Shown here one piece after another: positions 16,538 to 25,257 of a DNA stretch of 64,000 nucleotides. Below the pieces are notes generated by a model. That model was not told where the DNA came from. It worked only from the letters and a program-made list of their open reading frames with translations, and made no database searches. Position 1 is the first letter of the stretch; every line of letters begins with the position of its first letter. Origin of the DNA: Amycolatopsis methanolica 239. Its GTDB lineage: Bacteria; Actinomycetota; Actinomycetes; Mycobacteriales; Pseudonocardiaceae. The stretch is taken from positions 1,302,001 through 1,366,000 of the forward strand of contig NZ_CP009110.1 of the NCBI RefSeq assembly GCF_000739085.1, read 5' to 3'. The translations under genes were made by a program, and so were the position numbers.

Positions 16538-18031
16538 TCAGTCGGCCAGGGTGATGGCCCGGGAGGCCAGGTGCAGGGCCAGCCGGTCGTCCGGGCGGGA
16601 CAGGTCCACCCCCAGCAACTGCTCGATCCGGGCAACGCGGGCGGTGACCGTGTTGCGGTGCACGCCGAGCACCGCCGCGGTCTCGGCGATCGAGGACTCG
16701 GCGTCCAGGTACACCGCCAGCGTGCGCACCAGGTCACCGGGCGCGTTGCGCAGCGGGGCGATCAGCGCGCGGGCCGCCGGTTCGAAGGTGTCCGTCCGCG
16801 TCCATTCCAGCAGCAGCTGCGCCATCCCCAGCTGGTCGACGTGCAGGAAGTGCCCCGACTCCGGCCGGGTCGCGGCCAGGCGCGCGGCGTCGGTGGCCTC
16901 GGCGATCGTCGCGGCGAGGCCGTCCGGGCGCGGGTGCGGGCGGCCGACCCCGAGATGCGCGCCGAGCGTCCGCCGCAGCGCCTTGTGCGCCGCCCGCAGC
17001 CCGGCGGCCAGCGTGCGGACCCGCTCGGCCGTCGGCTCCTGGTCGAACGTCACCCACCCGGTCCAGCCGTCGCCGTGCTCGACGACCACCGCGGCGATCT
17101 GTTCGGCCCGCAGCGCACGCACCACCTCGGTCGTCCGCGCCACCGTGTCCACACTGGACGCGACGCCGATGCGCAGCCCGACGTGCCAGCCGCCCAGCCG
17201 CCACCCCGCGTCGGCCGCCCGGCGGCGCAGGTCCGCGCCCGGCTCGGCGTCCAGCCGCAGCAGGTCGCCGAGCAGCGCGGTGCGTGACCGGGCGTCCCGT
17301 TCCAGCTCCAGCCGGTTCGCCAGCAGCCATCGCTGCACCGCCCCGGCCGCGACCGCCAGCGCCGGCGGCACCACGTCCGCCCGCGCGGCCTCCACGCCGG
17401 TCAGCTCGGCCGCCACCCACAGCACCGGGCCTGCCAGCAGCGCGGGGTGCGCCAGCAGGACGCCGTCGTCGAGGTCCACCCGCTGCGGCACCGGCTCGCC
17501 GACCCGGATCCGCCCCGCCGACGGCAGGTCCCCGGCCACCGGCTCGCCCCGGTCGTCGAGCAACGCGACCGGCGACCGCAGCAGCCCGCGCAGCGCGGTG
17601 ACCACCTCCTCCGGCGAGCGCAGCCGTTCGCCGAGCGCCCGGTGCGTCGCCAGCACGAGGTTCGCGCGGTCCAGCTCCGGCGCGGCGAGCATCAGTCGGG
17701 CGTCGACGAGCAGGTCCAGCGGCCGGGCCGCCGTCACCAGCAGCGGCATCGCGAGCCGGTCGGCCAGCAACCTGGTCGCGGTCAGCGGTTCGACCTCCGG
17801 CAGGAGCAGGCCCGCCGCGCCGCTGTCCACCCCGCGGCGCAGCAGGGCGTCGATCTGCCAGTCCGTGCCGCGCAGCTCCCGCGCCAGCACCAGCAGCTCA
17901 CCCGGGCCCGGGCTGTCCCCGGCGTCGAGGGTGGCCCGCACCGTCTCCAGTGGACGGTCCAAGCCAGATTCGCCGGCGGCGACCCGGACGCCGGCCCACG
18001 ACGGCAGGGCCAGCAGGCGGCGCAGGATCAT
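16538..18031 (-). CDS. PucR-family transcriptional regulator
   Basis: A 497-residue regulator. The N-terminal part has a PucR-like domain ('LLALPSWAGVRVAAG', 'GELLVLARELRG'). The C-terminus carries the PucR helix-turn-helix 'SIAETAAVLGVHRNTVTARV' and 'ARIEQLLGVDLSRPDDRL'. PucR proteins govern purine, allantoin and other cyclic-ureide catabolism. Its ATG overlaps the stop of the upstream DUF917 gene by 4 bp, tying it to the DUF917/oxoprolinase/permease island, of which it is probably the regulator. It converges on the MarR gene with only about 14 bp between them. Confidence 0.9.
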   Translation of the reverse strand: MILRRLLALPSWAGVRVAAGESGLDRPLETVRATLDAGDSPGPGELLVLARELRGTDWQIDALLRRGVDSGAAGLLLPEVEPLTATRLLADRLAMPLLVTAARPLDLLVDARLMLAAPELDRANLVLATHRALGERLRSPEEVVTALRGLLRSPVALLDDRGEPVAGDLPSAGRIRVGEPVPQRVDLDDGVLLAHPALLAGPVLWVAAELTGVEAARADVVPPALAVAAGAVQRWLLANRLELERDARSRTALLGDLLRLDAEPGADLRRRAADAGWRLGGWHVGLRIGVASSVDTVARTTEVVRALRAEQIAAVVVEHGDGWTGWVTFDQEPTAERVRTLAAGLRAAHKALRRTLGAHLGVGRPHPRPDGLAATIAEATDAARLAATRPESGHFLHVDQLGMAQLLLEWTRTDTFEPAARALIAPLRNAPGDLVRTLAVYLDAESSIAETAAVLGVHRNTVTARVARIEQLLGVDLSRPDDRLALHLASRAITLAD

Positions 18032-19089
18032 GCGAGCACCGGATCCGAGTCGATGCCGTACGCGCGGGGCTGCAGCACCGGCAGCCGTCGCGGATCGGTC
18101 CAGAACGGCGCCGCGGCGAGCTGCAGCACGTCGACCTCGATCCCGGCGCGGATGGCGTCACACGGCACCGGGGCGCCGGTGCGGTGGTCGACCACGGCCA
18201 GCACGTCCGGGGTGGACGCCACCGGATGGCCGTCCCGCAGCGCCAGCAGGTACTCGTTCTCCATCTCCAGCCGGAGCAGCGCCCCGGTGCGGTGGTCGGT
18301 CAGCGTCGCGCTGCCGCGCCCGAACCCGGCGCGGCCGTGCGCTCCGGGACCGGGGTGCCGGGACACCTCGAGCACGCGGCCCATCGCGAGCACCCGCCCG
18401 CCGGAGGCCTCGGCGAGCCGGTCCGGCTCCGGGCCCTCCCCGGCCGCGAGCACCCGCCTGCCCAGTTCGAGCGCGCCGGTGACGCTGCCCATCACCGCGC
18501 ACCGCGGCAGGTCGCCCGCGGGCACCGGGGCGAACGCCATCGCCGCCCACCCGCCGGAGCTGGCCAGGAACGCGCGGGCGCCGCGTTCGACCGACTCGTC
18601 CGAACCGGCCGCCAGCACCAGCACCTGACCGCCCGGCTCGGCGAGCGCGGCAGGCGCCAGCCCGCGGCCGGCCGCGGCGATCGACAGCTGGTCCAGCCGC
18701 GGCAGGCCGCGTCCGGACAGGTCGGCGTCGGCGCACGGCAGGCCCAGCTCGACGGCGGCCACCAGCGGCATCAGCCCGTTGAGCCCGCCGATCTCGATCG
18801 ACACCAGCGCGCCGGCGCGGGCGCCGGTCCAGCGCTCGATCGCCGACACCGCGGTCGCGAACTCCGCGCCGCTGGGCAGTTTCTCGGTGAAGGCGGCGGT
18901 CGCGCCGACGATCCCGACCGGCATCACCAGCGTGTTCGGATCCAGCGCGCCGGAGATGTCGGGTTCACGCCCGTGGGTGACATGCTGCCGCAACAGCGCC
19001 GCGGCCGTCATCGTGTCGCCCCCACCACCCGACCCGAGCAGCGCGACGCCCCGTTCGAGCGCGGGCACGTCCGCCACGGTGATGCGCAT
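18028..19089 (-). CDS. DUF917 family protein (S-methyl-thiohydantoin desulfurase-like), copy A
   Basis: About 353 residues of the DUF917 family (PF06032). Recognisable blocks are 'LLGSGGGGDTMTAAALL', 'VMPVGIVGATAAFTEKLPSG', 'IEIGGLNGLMPLVAAVELGL' and 'CADADLSGRGLPRLDQLS'. The only enzymatic role I know for the family is desulfuration of S-methyl-thiohydantoin in ergothioneine breakdown; most members are uncharacterised and sit beside hydantoinase/oxoprolinase genes, as here. This copy is more divergent than the two below. The ATG at 19089 has GAAGG upstream; one at 19101 is also possible. It is divergent from the DUF1445 gene and coupled to pucR. Confidence 0.8.
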   Translation of the reverse strand: MRITVADVPALERGVALLGSGGGGDTMTAAALLRQHVTHGREPDISGALDPNTLVMPVGIVGATAAFTEKLPSGAEFATAVSAIERWTGARAGALVSIEIGGLNGLMPLVAAVELGLPCADADLSGRGLPRLDQLSIAAAGRGLAPAALAEPGGQVLVLAAGSDESVERGARAFLASSGGWAAMAFAPVPAGDLPRCAVMGSVTGALELGRRVLAAGEGPEPDRLAEASGGRVLAMGRVLEVSRHPGPGAHGRAGFGRGSATLTDHRTGALLRLEMENEYLLALRDGHPVASTPDVLAVVDHRTGAPVPCDAIRAGIEVDVLQLAAAPFWTDPRRLPVLQPRAYGIDSDPVLA

Positions 19090-19117
19090 GCTTGCCTTCA
19101 TGTGCTGAGCTGGAGGT

Positions 19118-19924
19118 ATGACCAGGGTAGACGATCCAGCCACCATGACCCCGGAACAGGCGCGGGCGGCGTTCCGCGCCGGAACCGTGGCGCCGACGTC
19201 GGGGTGGGCGACCGGTTTCACGCAGACCAACCTGATCGCGGTGCCGCGCGACTGGGCCTACGACGTGCTGCTGTTCTGCCAGCGCAACCCGCAGCCGTGC
19301 CCGGTGCTCGACGTCACCGACCCGGGCAGCACCGCGACCACGCTCGCCCCCGGCGCCGATCTGAGCCGCGACCTGCCGCGCTACCGCGTGTGGCGGCACG
19401 GTGAGCTGGCCGAGGAGGTCGACGACGTCAGCGGCCTGTGGCAGGAGAACCTGGTCGCGTTTTCGATCGGGTGCAGCTTCACGTTCGAGACCGGGCTGCT
19501 CGCGGCCGGGATCCCGCTGCGGCATCTGGAGCAGGGCCGCAACGTGTCGATGTACGTGACGAACCGCGAGTGCCGGCCGGCCGGGCGGCTGTACGGACCG
19601 ATGGTCGTGTCGATGCGCCCGATCCCGGCGGGCCGGGTCGACGAGGCGATCGCGATCAGCGGCGCGATGCCCGCGGTGCACGGCGCGCCGGTGCACGTCG
19701 GCGACCCCGCCGGGCTCGGGATCGCCGACCTGACGCGCCCCGACTTCGGCGACCCGGTCGAGGCGGAACCCGGTGACGTGCCGGTGTTCTGGGCGTGCGG
19801 GGTCACCCCGCAGGCGGCGCTGATGGCGTCGAAACCGCCGTTCGCGATCACCCACTCGCCGGGGCACATGTTCATCACCGACCGCAGGGACAGCGAGTAC
19901 CGGGTGCCTACGGCAGCGCGGTGA
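19118..19924 (+). CDS. DUF1445 family protein (putative hydro-lyase / D-glutamate-cyclase-like)
   Basis: 268 residues of the DUF1445 family: '[20 protein letters not shown]', '[20 protein letters not shown]', '[14 protein letters not shown]', '[20 protein letters not shown]', '[17 protein letters not shown]', '[20 protein letters not shown]' and 'SPGHMFITD'. This domain also occurs in mammalian D-glutamate cyclase, which forms 5-oxo-D-proline; that would fit the nearby oxoprolinase-type gene, but is inference. The GGAGG before the ATG at 19118 is unusually close (1 base), so the in-frame ATG at 19145 is an alternative start. Confidence 0.82.
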   Translation: MTRVDDPATMTPEQARAAFRAGTVAPTSGWATGFTQTNLIAVPRDWAYDVLLFCQRNPQPCPVLDVTDPGSTATTLAPGADLSRDLPRYRVWRHGELAEEVDDVSGLWQENLVAFSIGCSFTFETGLLAAGIPLRHLEQGRNVSMYVTNRECRPAGRLYGPMVVSMRPIPAGRVDEAIAISGAMPAVHGAPVHVGDPAGLGIADLTRPDFGDPVEAEPGDVPVFWACGVTPQAALMASKPPFAITHSPGHMFITDRRDSEYRVPTAAR

Positions 19925-20771
19925 ACGGCGCCAGGAACGTGCGGGCGGACGGGGTGTCCAGACGGTAGGTCACGTTGGTGGCGTAGCAGGGCGCGTCACC
20001 GGTGATCGTCGTGGACACCAGCGTGCGGGTGCCGCCGATCGTGGCGAAGTTCGGCCCGCCGGAGTCGCCGTAGCAGGCGCCCCCGTTGCCCTGTGGTGCG
20101 GTCATCGCCAGGCGCACCCACGTCTTGTTCAGCGCGTCGAAGGTGACCGGCGCCTTCACCCGGACGCCGCCGCCCGGGTGGGTCTGCCCGCCGGGGCCGT
20201 TGACCGCCTCCTGCGTCCCGTAGCCGGCGACGACGAACGGCGTGCTGTTCAGGCCGCGCGGACCGAGCTGGTCCAGCTGCCCGGCGGTGGGCAACTGCGT
20301 CGGCGTGAACGACCACCGTGCGGCGACCTGCTGCGCGGGCAGCTGGATGACCGCGATGTCGTGCGCGTCCGCCGAGTTGCCCGGGTAGGCCGGGTCGGAG
20401 TGCGCCACGCCTTCCACCGCGACCGCCCGTGCCACCGCGGCGGGATCGCCCGGGTACTGCTGGGCGGAGGCGTCGAGGCCGGACTGCACGTCCTGGTCGA
20501 GCGACACGTAGAACCGCACGCCGGCGGGCCAGTCGCTGGTGCAGTGCGCCGCGGTGAGGAAGGTGTCGCGGTCGACCATGGTGCCCGAGCACACCCAGTC
20601 CACCCGGTCCGGCGTGGCTGGGTTCGCGTCGTTGTCCCAGGTTGCGACGAGGGCGCCGACCTCGGTGCGCTCAGGCGCCGGGGTCGCGTTGTAGGAGTTG
20701 ATGGCCGAGGCCGGGGCCGCCGTCGCCAGGATCGCGGCGACGGCGGCGGCCGATGCGAGTGCTGCTCTCAT
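19908..20771 (-). CDS. secreted trypsin-like serine protease
   Basis: 287 residues with an N-terminal signal peptide (short charged start, Ala-rich core, cleavage after 'APASA' near residue 23). The chymotrypsin-fold triad is complete: His76 in 'TAAHC', Asp138 in '[10 protein letters not shown]' and Ser237 in 'GDSGGP'. Six cysteines are compatible with disulfides. It overlaps the convergent DUF1445 gene by 17 bp and splits the catabolic island without an obvious link to it; nothing suggests it belongs to the pathway. Confidence 0.9.
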   Translation of the reverse strand: MRAALASAAAVAAILATAAPASAINSYNATPAPERTEVGALVATWDNDANPATPDRVDWVCSGTMVDRDTFLTAAHCTSDWPAGVRFYVSLDQDVQSGLDASAQQYPGDPAAVARAVAVEGVAHSDPAYPGNSADAHDIAVIQLPAQQVAARWSFTPTQLPTAGQLDQLGPRGLNSTPFVVAGYGTQEAVNGPGGQTHPGGGVRVKAPVTFDALNKTWVRLAMTAPQGNGGACYGDSGGPNFATIGGTRTLVSTTITGDAPCYATNVTYRLDTPSARTFLAPFTALP

Positions 20772-20820
20772 CCGGGAGAGTCAACCTCACGGAGGCGCGA
20801 AAAACACCCGACCAACGGCT

Positions 20821-21531
20821 CTACCGGAACGAGTAGCCGCCGTCCGGGTAGAGCGTCGAGCCCGTCGTGAAGGTGGCGCCGAACAGGTAGAGCACCGCGT
20901 CGGCCACTTCGGACTCGGTGCCGACGCGGTGCAGCACCGTGTCCGAGCGGTACTGCGCGAAGCTCGCCTCGCGGACGTCGGCGCGCCGCTGCGACCACAG
21001 GTTCCCGTCGATCGTGCCGGGCGCGACGACGTTGACCCGCACCGGCGCCAGCTCCACCGCCAGCCCGCGGCCGAGCCCCTCGATCGCGGCGTTGCACGCG
21101 ACGTAAGCGGGCGCGGGCCCGGGCGGGCGGACGCTCGCCGCGCCGGACATCAGCACCACCGAACCGTCGCGGGACAGCTTCGGCGCCGCGTGCTTGACCG
21201 CGTGGTACTGGCCCCAGAACTTCGTCACGAACGGGCTCGCCGCGTCCTCGTCGGACAACTCGCGCATCGGCCCGGTCCGGTACGACGCGCCGGGCGTGAA
21301 CAGGTGGTCCACCCGCGGCACGGCGCCGAAGAACTCGGCCAGCGAGTCGGAGTCCGTGTTGTCCACGACGTGCCACTGCGCGCCGATCTTCGCCGCCGCG
21401 GCCTCCAGTGTGGACGCGGTTCGGCCGCCCAGGAACACCTGAGCTCCGGCGTCGGCCGCCCGCCGCGCCACCTCGAACCCGATTCCCGAACCGCCGCCGA
21501 TGATCACCACGACCCGAGCCGCCAGGCTCAT
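20821..21531 (-). CDS. divergent short-chain dehydrogenase lacking the catalytic lysine
   Basis: A 236-residue SDR. The Rossmann motif 'GGGSGIG' (12-18) is intact and the fold follows through 'SVVLMSGAASV' and 'VRVNVVAPGTIDGNLW'. The active-site tetrad is altered: Tyr143 is followed by 'VACN', so Asn147 stands where the YxxxK lysine should be. This resembles an SDR subgroup with 'aaaaNaAlEaL' in that helix; whether it reduces carbonyls or does something else is unclear. It is the last gene of the permease-oxoprolinase-DUF917 operon; its ATG overlaps the preceding DUF917 stop by 4 bp. Confidence 0.82.
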   Translation of the reverse strand: MSLAARVVVIIGGGSGIGFEVARRAADAGAQVFLGGRTASTLEAAAAKIGAQWHVVDNTDSDSLAEFFGAVPRVDHLFTPGASYRTGPMRELSDEDAASPFVTKFWGQYHAVKHAAPKLSRDGSVVLMSGAASVRPPGPAPAYVACNAAIEGLGRGLAVELAPVRVNVVAPGTIDGNLWSQRRADVREASFAQYRSDTVLHRVGTESEVADAVLYLFGATFTTGSTLYPDGGYSFR

Positions 21532-22622
21532 ACCAACTCCTCCACCGGTGTGAACCCGTAAGACAACCCGAACGCGGACGGCCCGAACGTGGCCAGCGCC
21601 TCCGGTGTGCGCATCAGGTCCGGCGTCGAGATGCCGATCACCACCACCCGCTGGCCGTAGCGCAGCGTTTCGGTCGTGATCGGCTCGGCCGACTCGGACT
21701 CCAGCACGCAGATCAGGTCCGGCACCAGGCACCGCACCTCGCCGTCGACCAGTGCGAGCAGGTTCTCGTTCTGGAACAGCAGCTCCAGCTTGTGTTCGCC
21801 GTCGAACGACACCGCCTGCGCCCGCCCGCGCGCGAAGCCCGCCTCCGTGCGGCGCTCCACATCGGACACCTTGCCGCGGAACAGCACCCGCAGGTTCCGG
21901 TACAGCGTCTCGCGCAACGCCTCCGACAACGCCGCGATCGGGTCCAGGTTGTTCTCCCGCGCCTCGCGGATCGTCCTGCCCACCGTCAGCGCCAGCGACA
22001 ACGTGCGCGGCACCGCGGTGCGCTTGACCTCCGCCCCGCTCATCGTGTACTCGGCGATGTGCGCGACCCCGCCGAGCCGGATCGTGACACCGCGGGCCAG
22101 CCACTCCATCCGCCGGTTGTCCGAGCCGGTGTCGATGACCGTGGTCTCGCCGCGCTCGCCGCCGATCGCCATCGGCGAGCCGGGCACGCCGTAGACGCCG
22201 AAGGTCTCCATCTGCAGCTCGGGGAACGCGCGGCCCATCCCGTCCGCGTCGACCACCGGCAGGCCCAGCCGCGCGCCGACGACCAGCGGGATCATCGAGT
22301 TGATGCCGCCGCACTCGATCGGCATCGTCGCGCTCGCCCGCTTGCCCAGGTGCTTCTCCAGGGTGCGCAGCGCCAGCACGGGTTCCTCGCCGCTGGGCAG
22401 CTTCTCGTGCACGACGGTCGGCGCGCCCATCTGCGCGGTGGGCACGACCAGGTCGTGGTCGCCGACCTCGGAGGGGTCGAGGATCGTGATCGGCCCGTGC
22501 TCGCGGATCGCCTGCCGCACCAGCAGCCGGCCGACGTACGGGTCGCCGCCGCCCCCGGTGCCGAGCACGGCCGCGCCCCGCGCGAGGTCTTCCAGGTGGT
22601 CCTCGGTCAGTGTCCAGCTCAC
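21528..22622 (-). CDS. DUF917 family protein, copy B
   Basis: 364 residues of the DUF917 family. Strong blocks are 'VLGTGGGGDPYVGRLL', 'VVPTAQMGAPTVVHEKLPSG', 'IECGGINSMIPLVVGARLGL', 'VVDADGMGRAFPELQMETFG' and 'YGQRVVVIGIS' near the C-terminus. It is coupled by 4-bp overlaps both to the SDR and to copy C. Tandem copies retaining the same motifs suggest a heteromeric enzyme or two steps on related substrates. The likely chemistry is on a hydantoin-like ring, by analogy with the characterised S-methyl-thiohydantoin desulfurase; this is inference. Confidence 0.85.
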   Translation of the reverse strand: MSWTLTEDHLEDLARGAAVLGTGGGGDPYVGRLLVRQAIREHGPITILDPSEVGDHDLVVPTAQMGAPTVVHEKLPSGEEPVLALRTLEKHLGKRASATMPIECGGINSMIPLVVGARLGLPVVDADGMGRAFPELQMETFGVYGVPGSPMAIGGERGETTVIDTGSDNRRMEWLARGVTIRLGGVAHIAEYTMSGAEVKRTAVPRTLSLALTVGRTIREARENNLDPIAALSEALRETLYRNLRVLFRGKVSDVERRTEAGFARGRAQAVSFDGEHKLELLFQNENLLALVDGEVRCLVPDLICVLESESAEPITTETLRYGQRVVVIGISTPDLMRTPEALATFGPSAFGLSYGFTPVEELV

Positions 22623-23695
22623 GCGGGCACCCCGACCGGGTCGATGTCGTATCCGAAGTAGCGCGGCCCGGCCAGGTCGATGCCCTCCGGCGTGTGCCAG
22701 CGCGGGTCCGCGGGCGCGGCGATCACCGTGACGCGCTGGCCGTACCGCAGGCCCTCGGTCGTCACGGCTTCACCCGATTCGCGGTCGAGGCAGCAGATCA
22801 AGTCCGGCACGGACGCTTGCGGGACCCCGTCCCGCTCGGCGACCAGGTGCTCGTTCTGGAACTTCAGCACCATCTCGCTGCCGGCATCACCGTCCATTCC
22901 GGACAGCTTCGCCTCACCGCGGGCGAAGCCGGTGACGGTGCGCCGGGCGACGTCGACGACCTTGCCGGTGAACAGCTTCCGGCCGCCCAGCCGCTCGACC
23001 ACCCGCGCGACGGGATCGCCGTGCTCGGCCCGCGCCTGCCGCACGGCGGAGCCCAGCTCGGCGCACAGGCTGAGCGTGCCGGGCACCAGTGATTCGCGGG
23101 CCTGCGCGCCGGACATCGCGTAGTTGCTGATCATCGCCGAGCAGCCCATGTCGATCGTCGCCGACCGCGCCAGCCGCTCCGCCCAGTGGTTGTCCACGGT
23201 GTCCAGCACGCCCCGGTTGCCCTTCTCGTCGGCGATCGACATCGGCGTCGCGCGGATGCCGTACAGCGTGGGCAGCACCATCTGCAGCTCGGGGAACGCG
23301 CGGCCCATGCCGTCGGCGTCCACCAGCGGCAGGCCCAGCTGCGCAGCCGCGACCACCGGGATCAGCGAGTTGACCCCGCCGGCCTCGGCACACGCGATGT
23401 GGGTCAGCTCCTTGCCCAGGTAGGTGGCCAGGGTGCGGGCGGCCAGCCCGACCTGCTCGGCCGAGGGCAGCTTCTCGACCATCACCGTCGGCGCGCCCAT
23501 CATCGCGACGGGCAGGACCACGGCGTCGTCGCCGACCTCACCCAGCGGCACCAGCGCGACCGGGCCGTGGTCGCGGACGGCGGAGGACGCCAGCAGGCGC
23601 CCGATGTAGGGGTCGCCACCGCCGCCGGTGCCGAGGATCGCGGCGCCGCGGGCGATGTCGTCGAGGTGGTCGATCGTGATCTCGCGCATCGTCAC
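22619..23695 (-). CDS. DUF917 family protein, copy C
   Basis: 358 residues, paralogous to copy B and similarly sized: 'ILGTGGGGDPYIGRLLASS', 'VLPVAMMGAPTVMVEKLPSA', 'EAGGVNSLIPVVAAAQLGL', 'LVDADGMGRAFPELQMVLPT', 'TGFARGEAKL' and 'LKFQNEHLVAERDG'. It overlaps the oxoprolinase-type gene upstream and copy B downstream by 4 bp each. The shared 'VDADGMGRAFPELQM' block in B and C, degenerate in A, suggests that B and C keep the ancestral active site and A has diverged. Confidence 0.85.
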   Translation of the reverse strand: MTMREITIDHLDDIARGAAILGTGGGGDPYIGRLLASSAVRDHGPVALVPLGEVGDDAVVLPVAMMGAPTVMVEKLPSAEQVGLAARTLATYLGKELTHIACAEAGGVNSLIPVVAAAQLGLPLVDADGMGRAFPELQMVLPTLYGIRATPMSIADEKGNRGVLDTVDNHWAERLARSATIDMGCSAMISNYAMSGAQARESLVPGTLSLCAELGSAVRQARAEHGDPVARVVERLGGRKLFTGKVVDVARRTVTGFARGEAKLSGMDGDAGSEMVLKFQNEHLVAERDGVPQASVPDLICCLDRESGEAVTTEGLRYGQRVTVIAAPADPRWHTPEGIDLAGPRYFGYDIDPVGVPA

Positions 23696-25242
23696 GCTCC
23701 CAGCTGCAGGTCGCCGACGGCCTTGACGCGGATGCGGGTGGCGTTGCCGGGCAGGTAGGGGATGGGCACCTCGTCGAAGTCGACGATCCCGACCGACGCC
23801 GGGCTGGCCCCGGCGGCGATCGCGCGGTCCACGGCCTCCTGCTTCGCCTCCTCCACCACGGCTTCGCGGCGGCCCGGCTCGATCGCGTACACCCGGTCGA
23901 CCTCGCCGCCGATCTGCGCGATGGCCGCGCCGATCGCGTTGGCGACCGCGTAGTTCTCCGGCCGGTGCACCTTGCCGGCGTCGGCCAGCTCGTCCGGCAG
24001 CAGCACCGAACCACCGCCGACCGCGACCACCGGCAGCGGCTCGGCCGAGGTGCGCATCCGCTCGACGACGTCGGAGACGTCCGCCGCGACCCTGTCCAGC
24101 GCGGCCCGCACCAGGTCGCGGTCGAGGTGGGCGACCAGGCTCGGGTCGCCGATCTCGGCGCGGCCCGCGGCCACCGCGAGGTCGGTCGCGGTGAGCGTGT
24201 CGCCGCCGAAGACCAGGGCCTTCGAGGTCAGTTCGTAGCCCACCGAGTCCGGCCCGACCGTGACGTCACCCGCGCCGCCGCGGACCCGGCTGCCGCCGCC
24301 GATGCCGATCGACAGCACGTCCGGCATGCGGAAGTTGGTGCGGATCCCGGCGACGCTGACGTCCGTCGTCGCCTCGCGCGGGAAGCCCTGCCGCAGCACG
24401 CCGACGTCGCTGGTCGTGCCGCCGACGTCGACCACCGCGCAGGTGTCCAAACCGGACAGCACGGCGGCGCCGCGCATCGAGTTGGTCGGGCCGGACGCGA
24501 ACGTCGCCACCGGGTAGCGGCGGGCGAAGTCGACGTCCATCAGCGTGCCGTCGTTCTGGCTCAGGTACAGCGGCGCGGTGATGCCGGCGCCGGACACCGA
24601 CGCCGCGAGGCCGTCCACGATGTGCGCGGCCAGCTCGCGCAGCGCGGCGTTGATGACGGTCGCGTTCTCCCGCTCCAGCAGCCCGATGCGGCCGATCTCG
24701 TGGGACAGCGAGATCGCCACGTCCGGCAGCTGGGCGGCGATGATCTCCGCCGCGCGCGCCTCGAACTCGGCGTTCACGGGGGAGAAGACCGAGGTGATCG
24801 CGACGCTGCGCACCCCGTTGGCGCCCATGTCCTCGGCCGCCTTGCGCAGCTCGGACTCGTCGAGCTCGGCGATGTGGCGGCCGTCGAACTCGTGCCCGCC
24901 GTGCACCAGGTAGCTGCGCCCGGACACCGCGTCGACGAGCCGCTGCGGCCAGTCCACCATCGGCGGCAGCGACGCGCCGGCGGGCAGGCTGAGCCGCACC
25001 GCGGCGGTCGGCGCGAGCCGGTGCGCCTCGACGAGCGCATTGATGAAGTGGGTGGTGCCGATCATCACCGCCTGCACCGCGGCCGGGTCGAACGCGCGCT
25101 GCTGCTGCAGGCCGTTGATCGCGGCGACGATGCCGGATGTGACGTCCTCGGTGGTGCTGGTCTTGATCGAGGCGAGCACCTGCCGCCCGTCCAGCAGGAC
25201 CGCGTCGGTGTTGGTGCCGCCGACGTCGATGCCGATGCGCAC
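23692..25242 (-). CDS. hydantoinase/oxoprolinase family protein (HyuA-type)
   Basis: 516 residues of the ATP-dependent hydantoinase/5-oxoprolinase/acetone-carboxylase beta family. The phosphate-binding loop 'GIDVGGTNTDAVLLDG' opens the protein; 'VVDVGGTTSDVGVLRQG' is the second phosphate loop; 'LSIGIGGGSRVRGG' and 'VGGGSVLLPDELADAG' follow. At 516 residues it is the short form, lacking the usual extended C-terminal region, and no HyuB partner is present. It presumably uses ATP to activate the carbonyl of a cyclic amide, perhaps together with the DUF917 proteins encoded immediately downstream with 4-bp overlap. Confidence 0.88.
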   Translation of the reverse strand: MRIGIDVGGTNTDAVLLDGRQVLASIKTSTTEDVTSGIVAAINGLQQQRAFDPAAVQAVMIGTTHFINALVEAHRLAPTAAVRLSLPAGASLPPMVDWPQRLVDAVSGRSYLVHGGHEFDGRHIAELDESELRKAAEDMGANGVRSVAITSVFSPVNAEFEARAAEIIAAQLPDVAISLSHEIGRIGLLERENATVINAALRELAAHIVDGLAASVSGAGITAPLYLSQNDGTLMDVDFARRYPVATFASGPTNSMRGAAVLSGLDTCAVVDVGGTTSDVGVLRQGFPREATTDVSVAGIRTNFRMPDVLSIGIGGGSRVRGGAGDVTVGPDSVGYELTSKALVFGGDTLTATDLAVAAGRAEIGDPSLVAHLDRDLVRAALDRVAADVSDVVERMRTSAEPLPVVAVGGGSVLLPDELADAGKVHRPENYAVANAIGAAIAQIGGEVDRVYAIEPGRREAVVEEAKQEAVDRAIAAGASPASVGIVDFDEVPIPYLPGNATRIRVKAVGDLQLGA

Positions 25243-25257
25243 TGGGGAATTCCTTTC

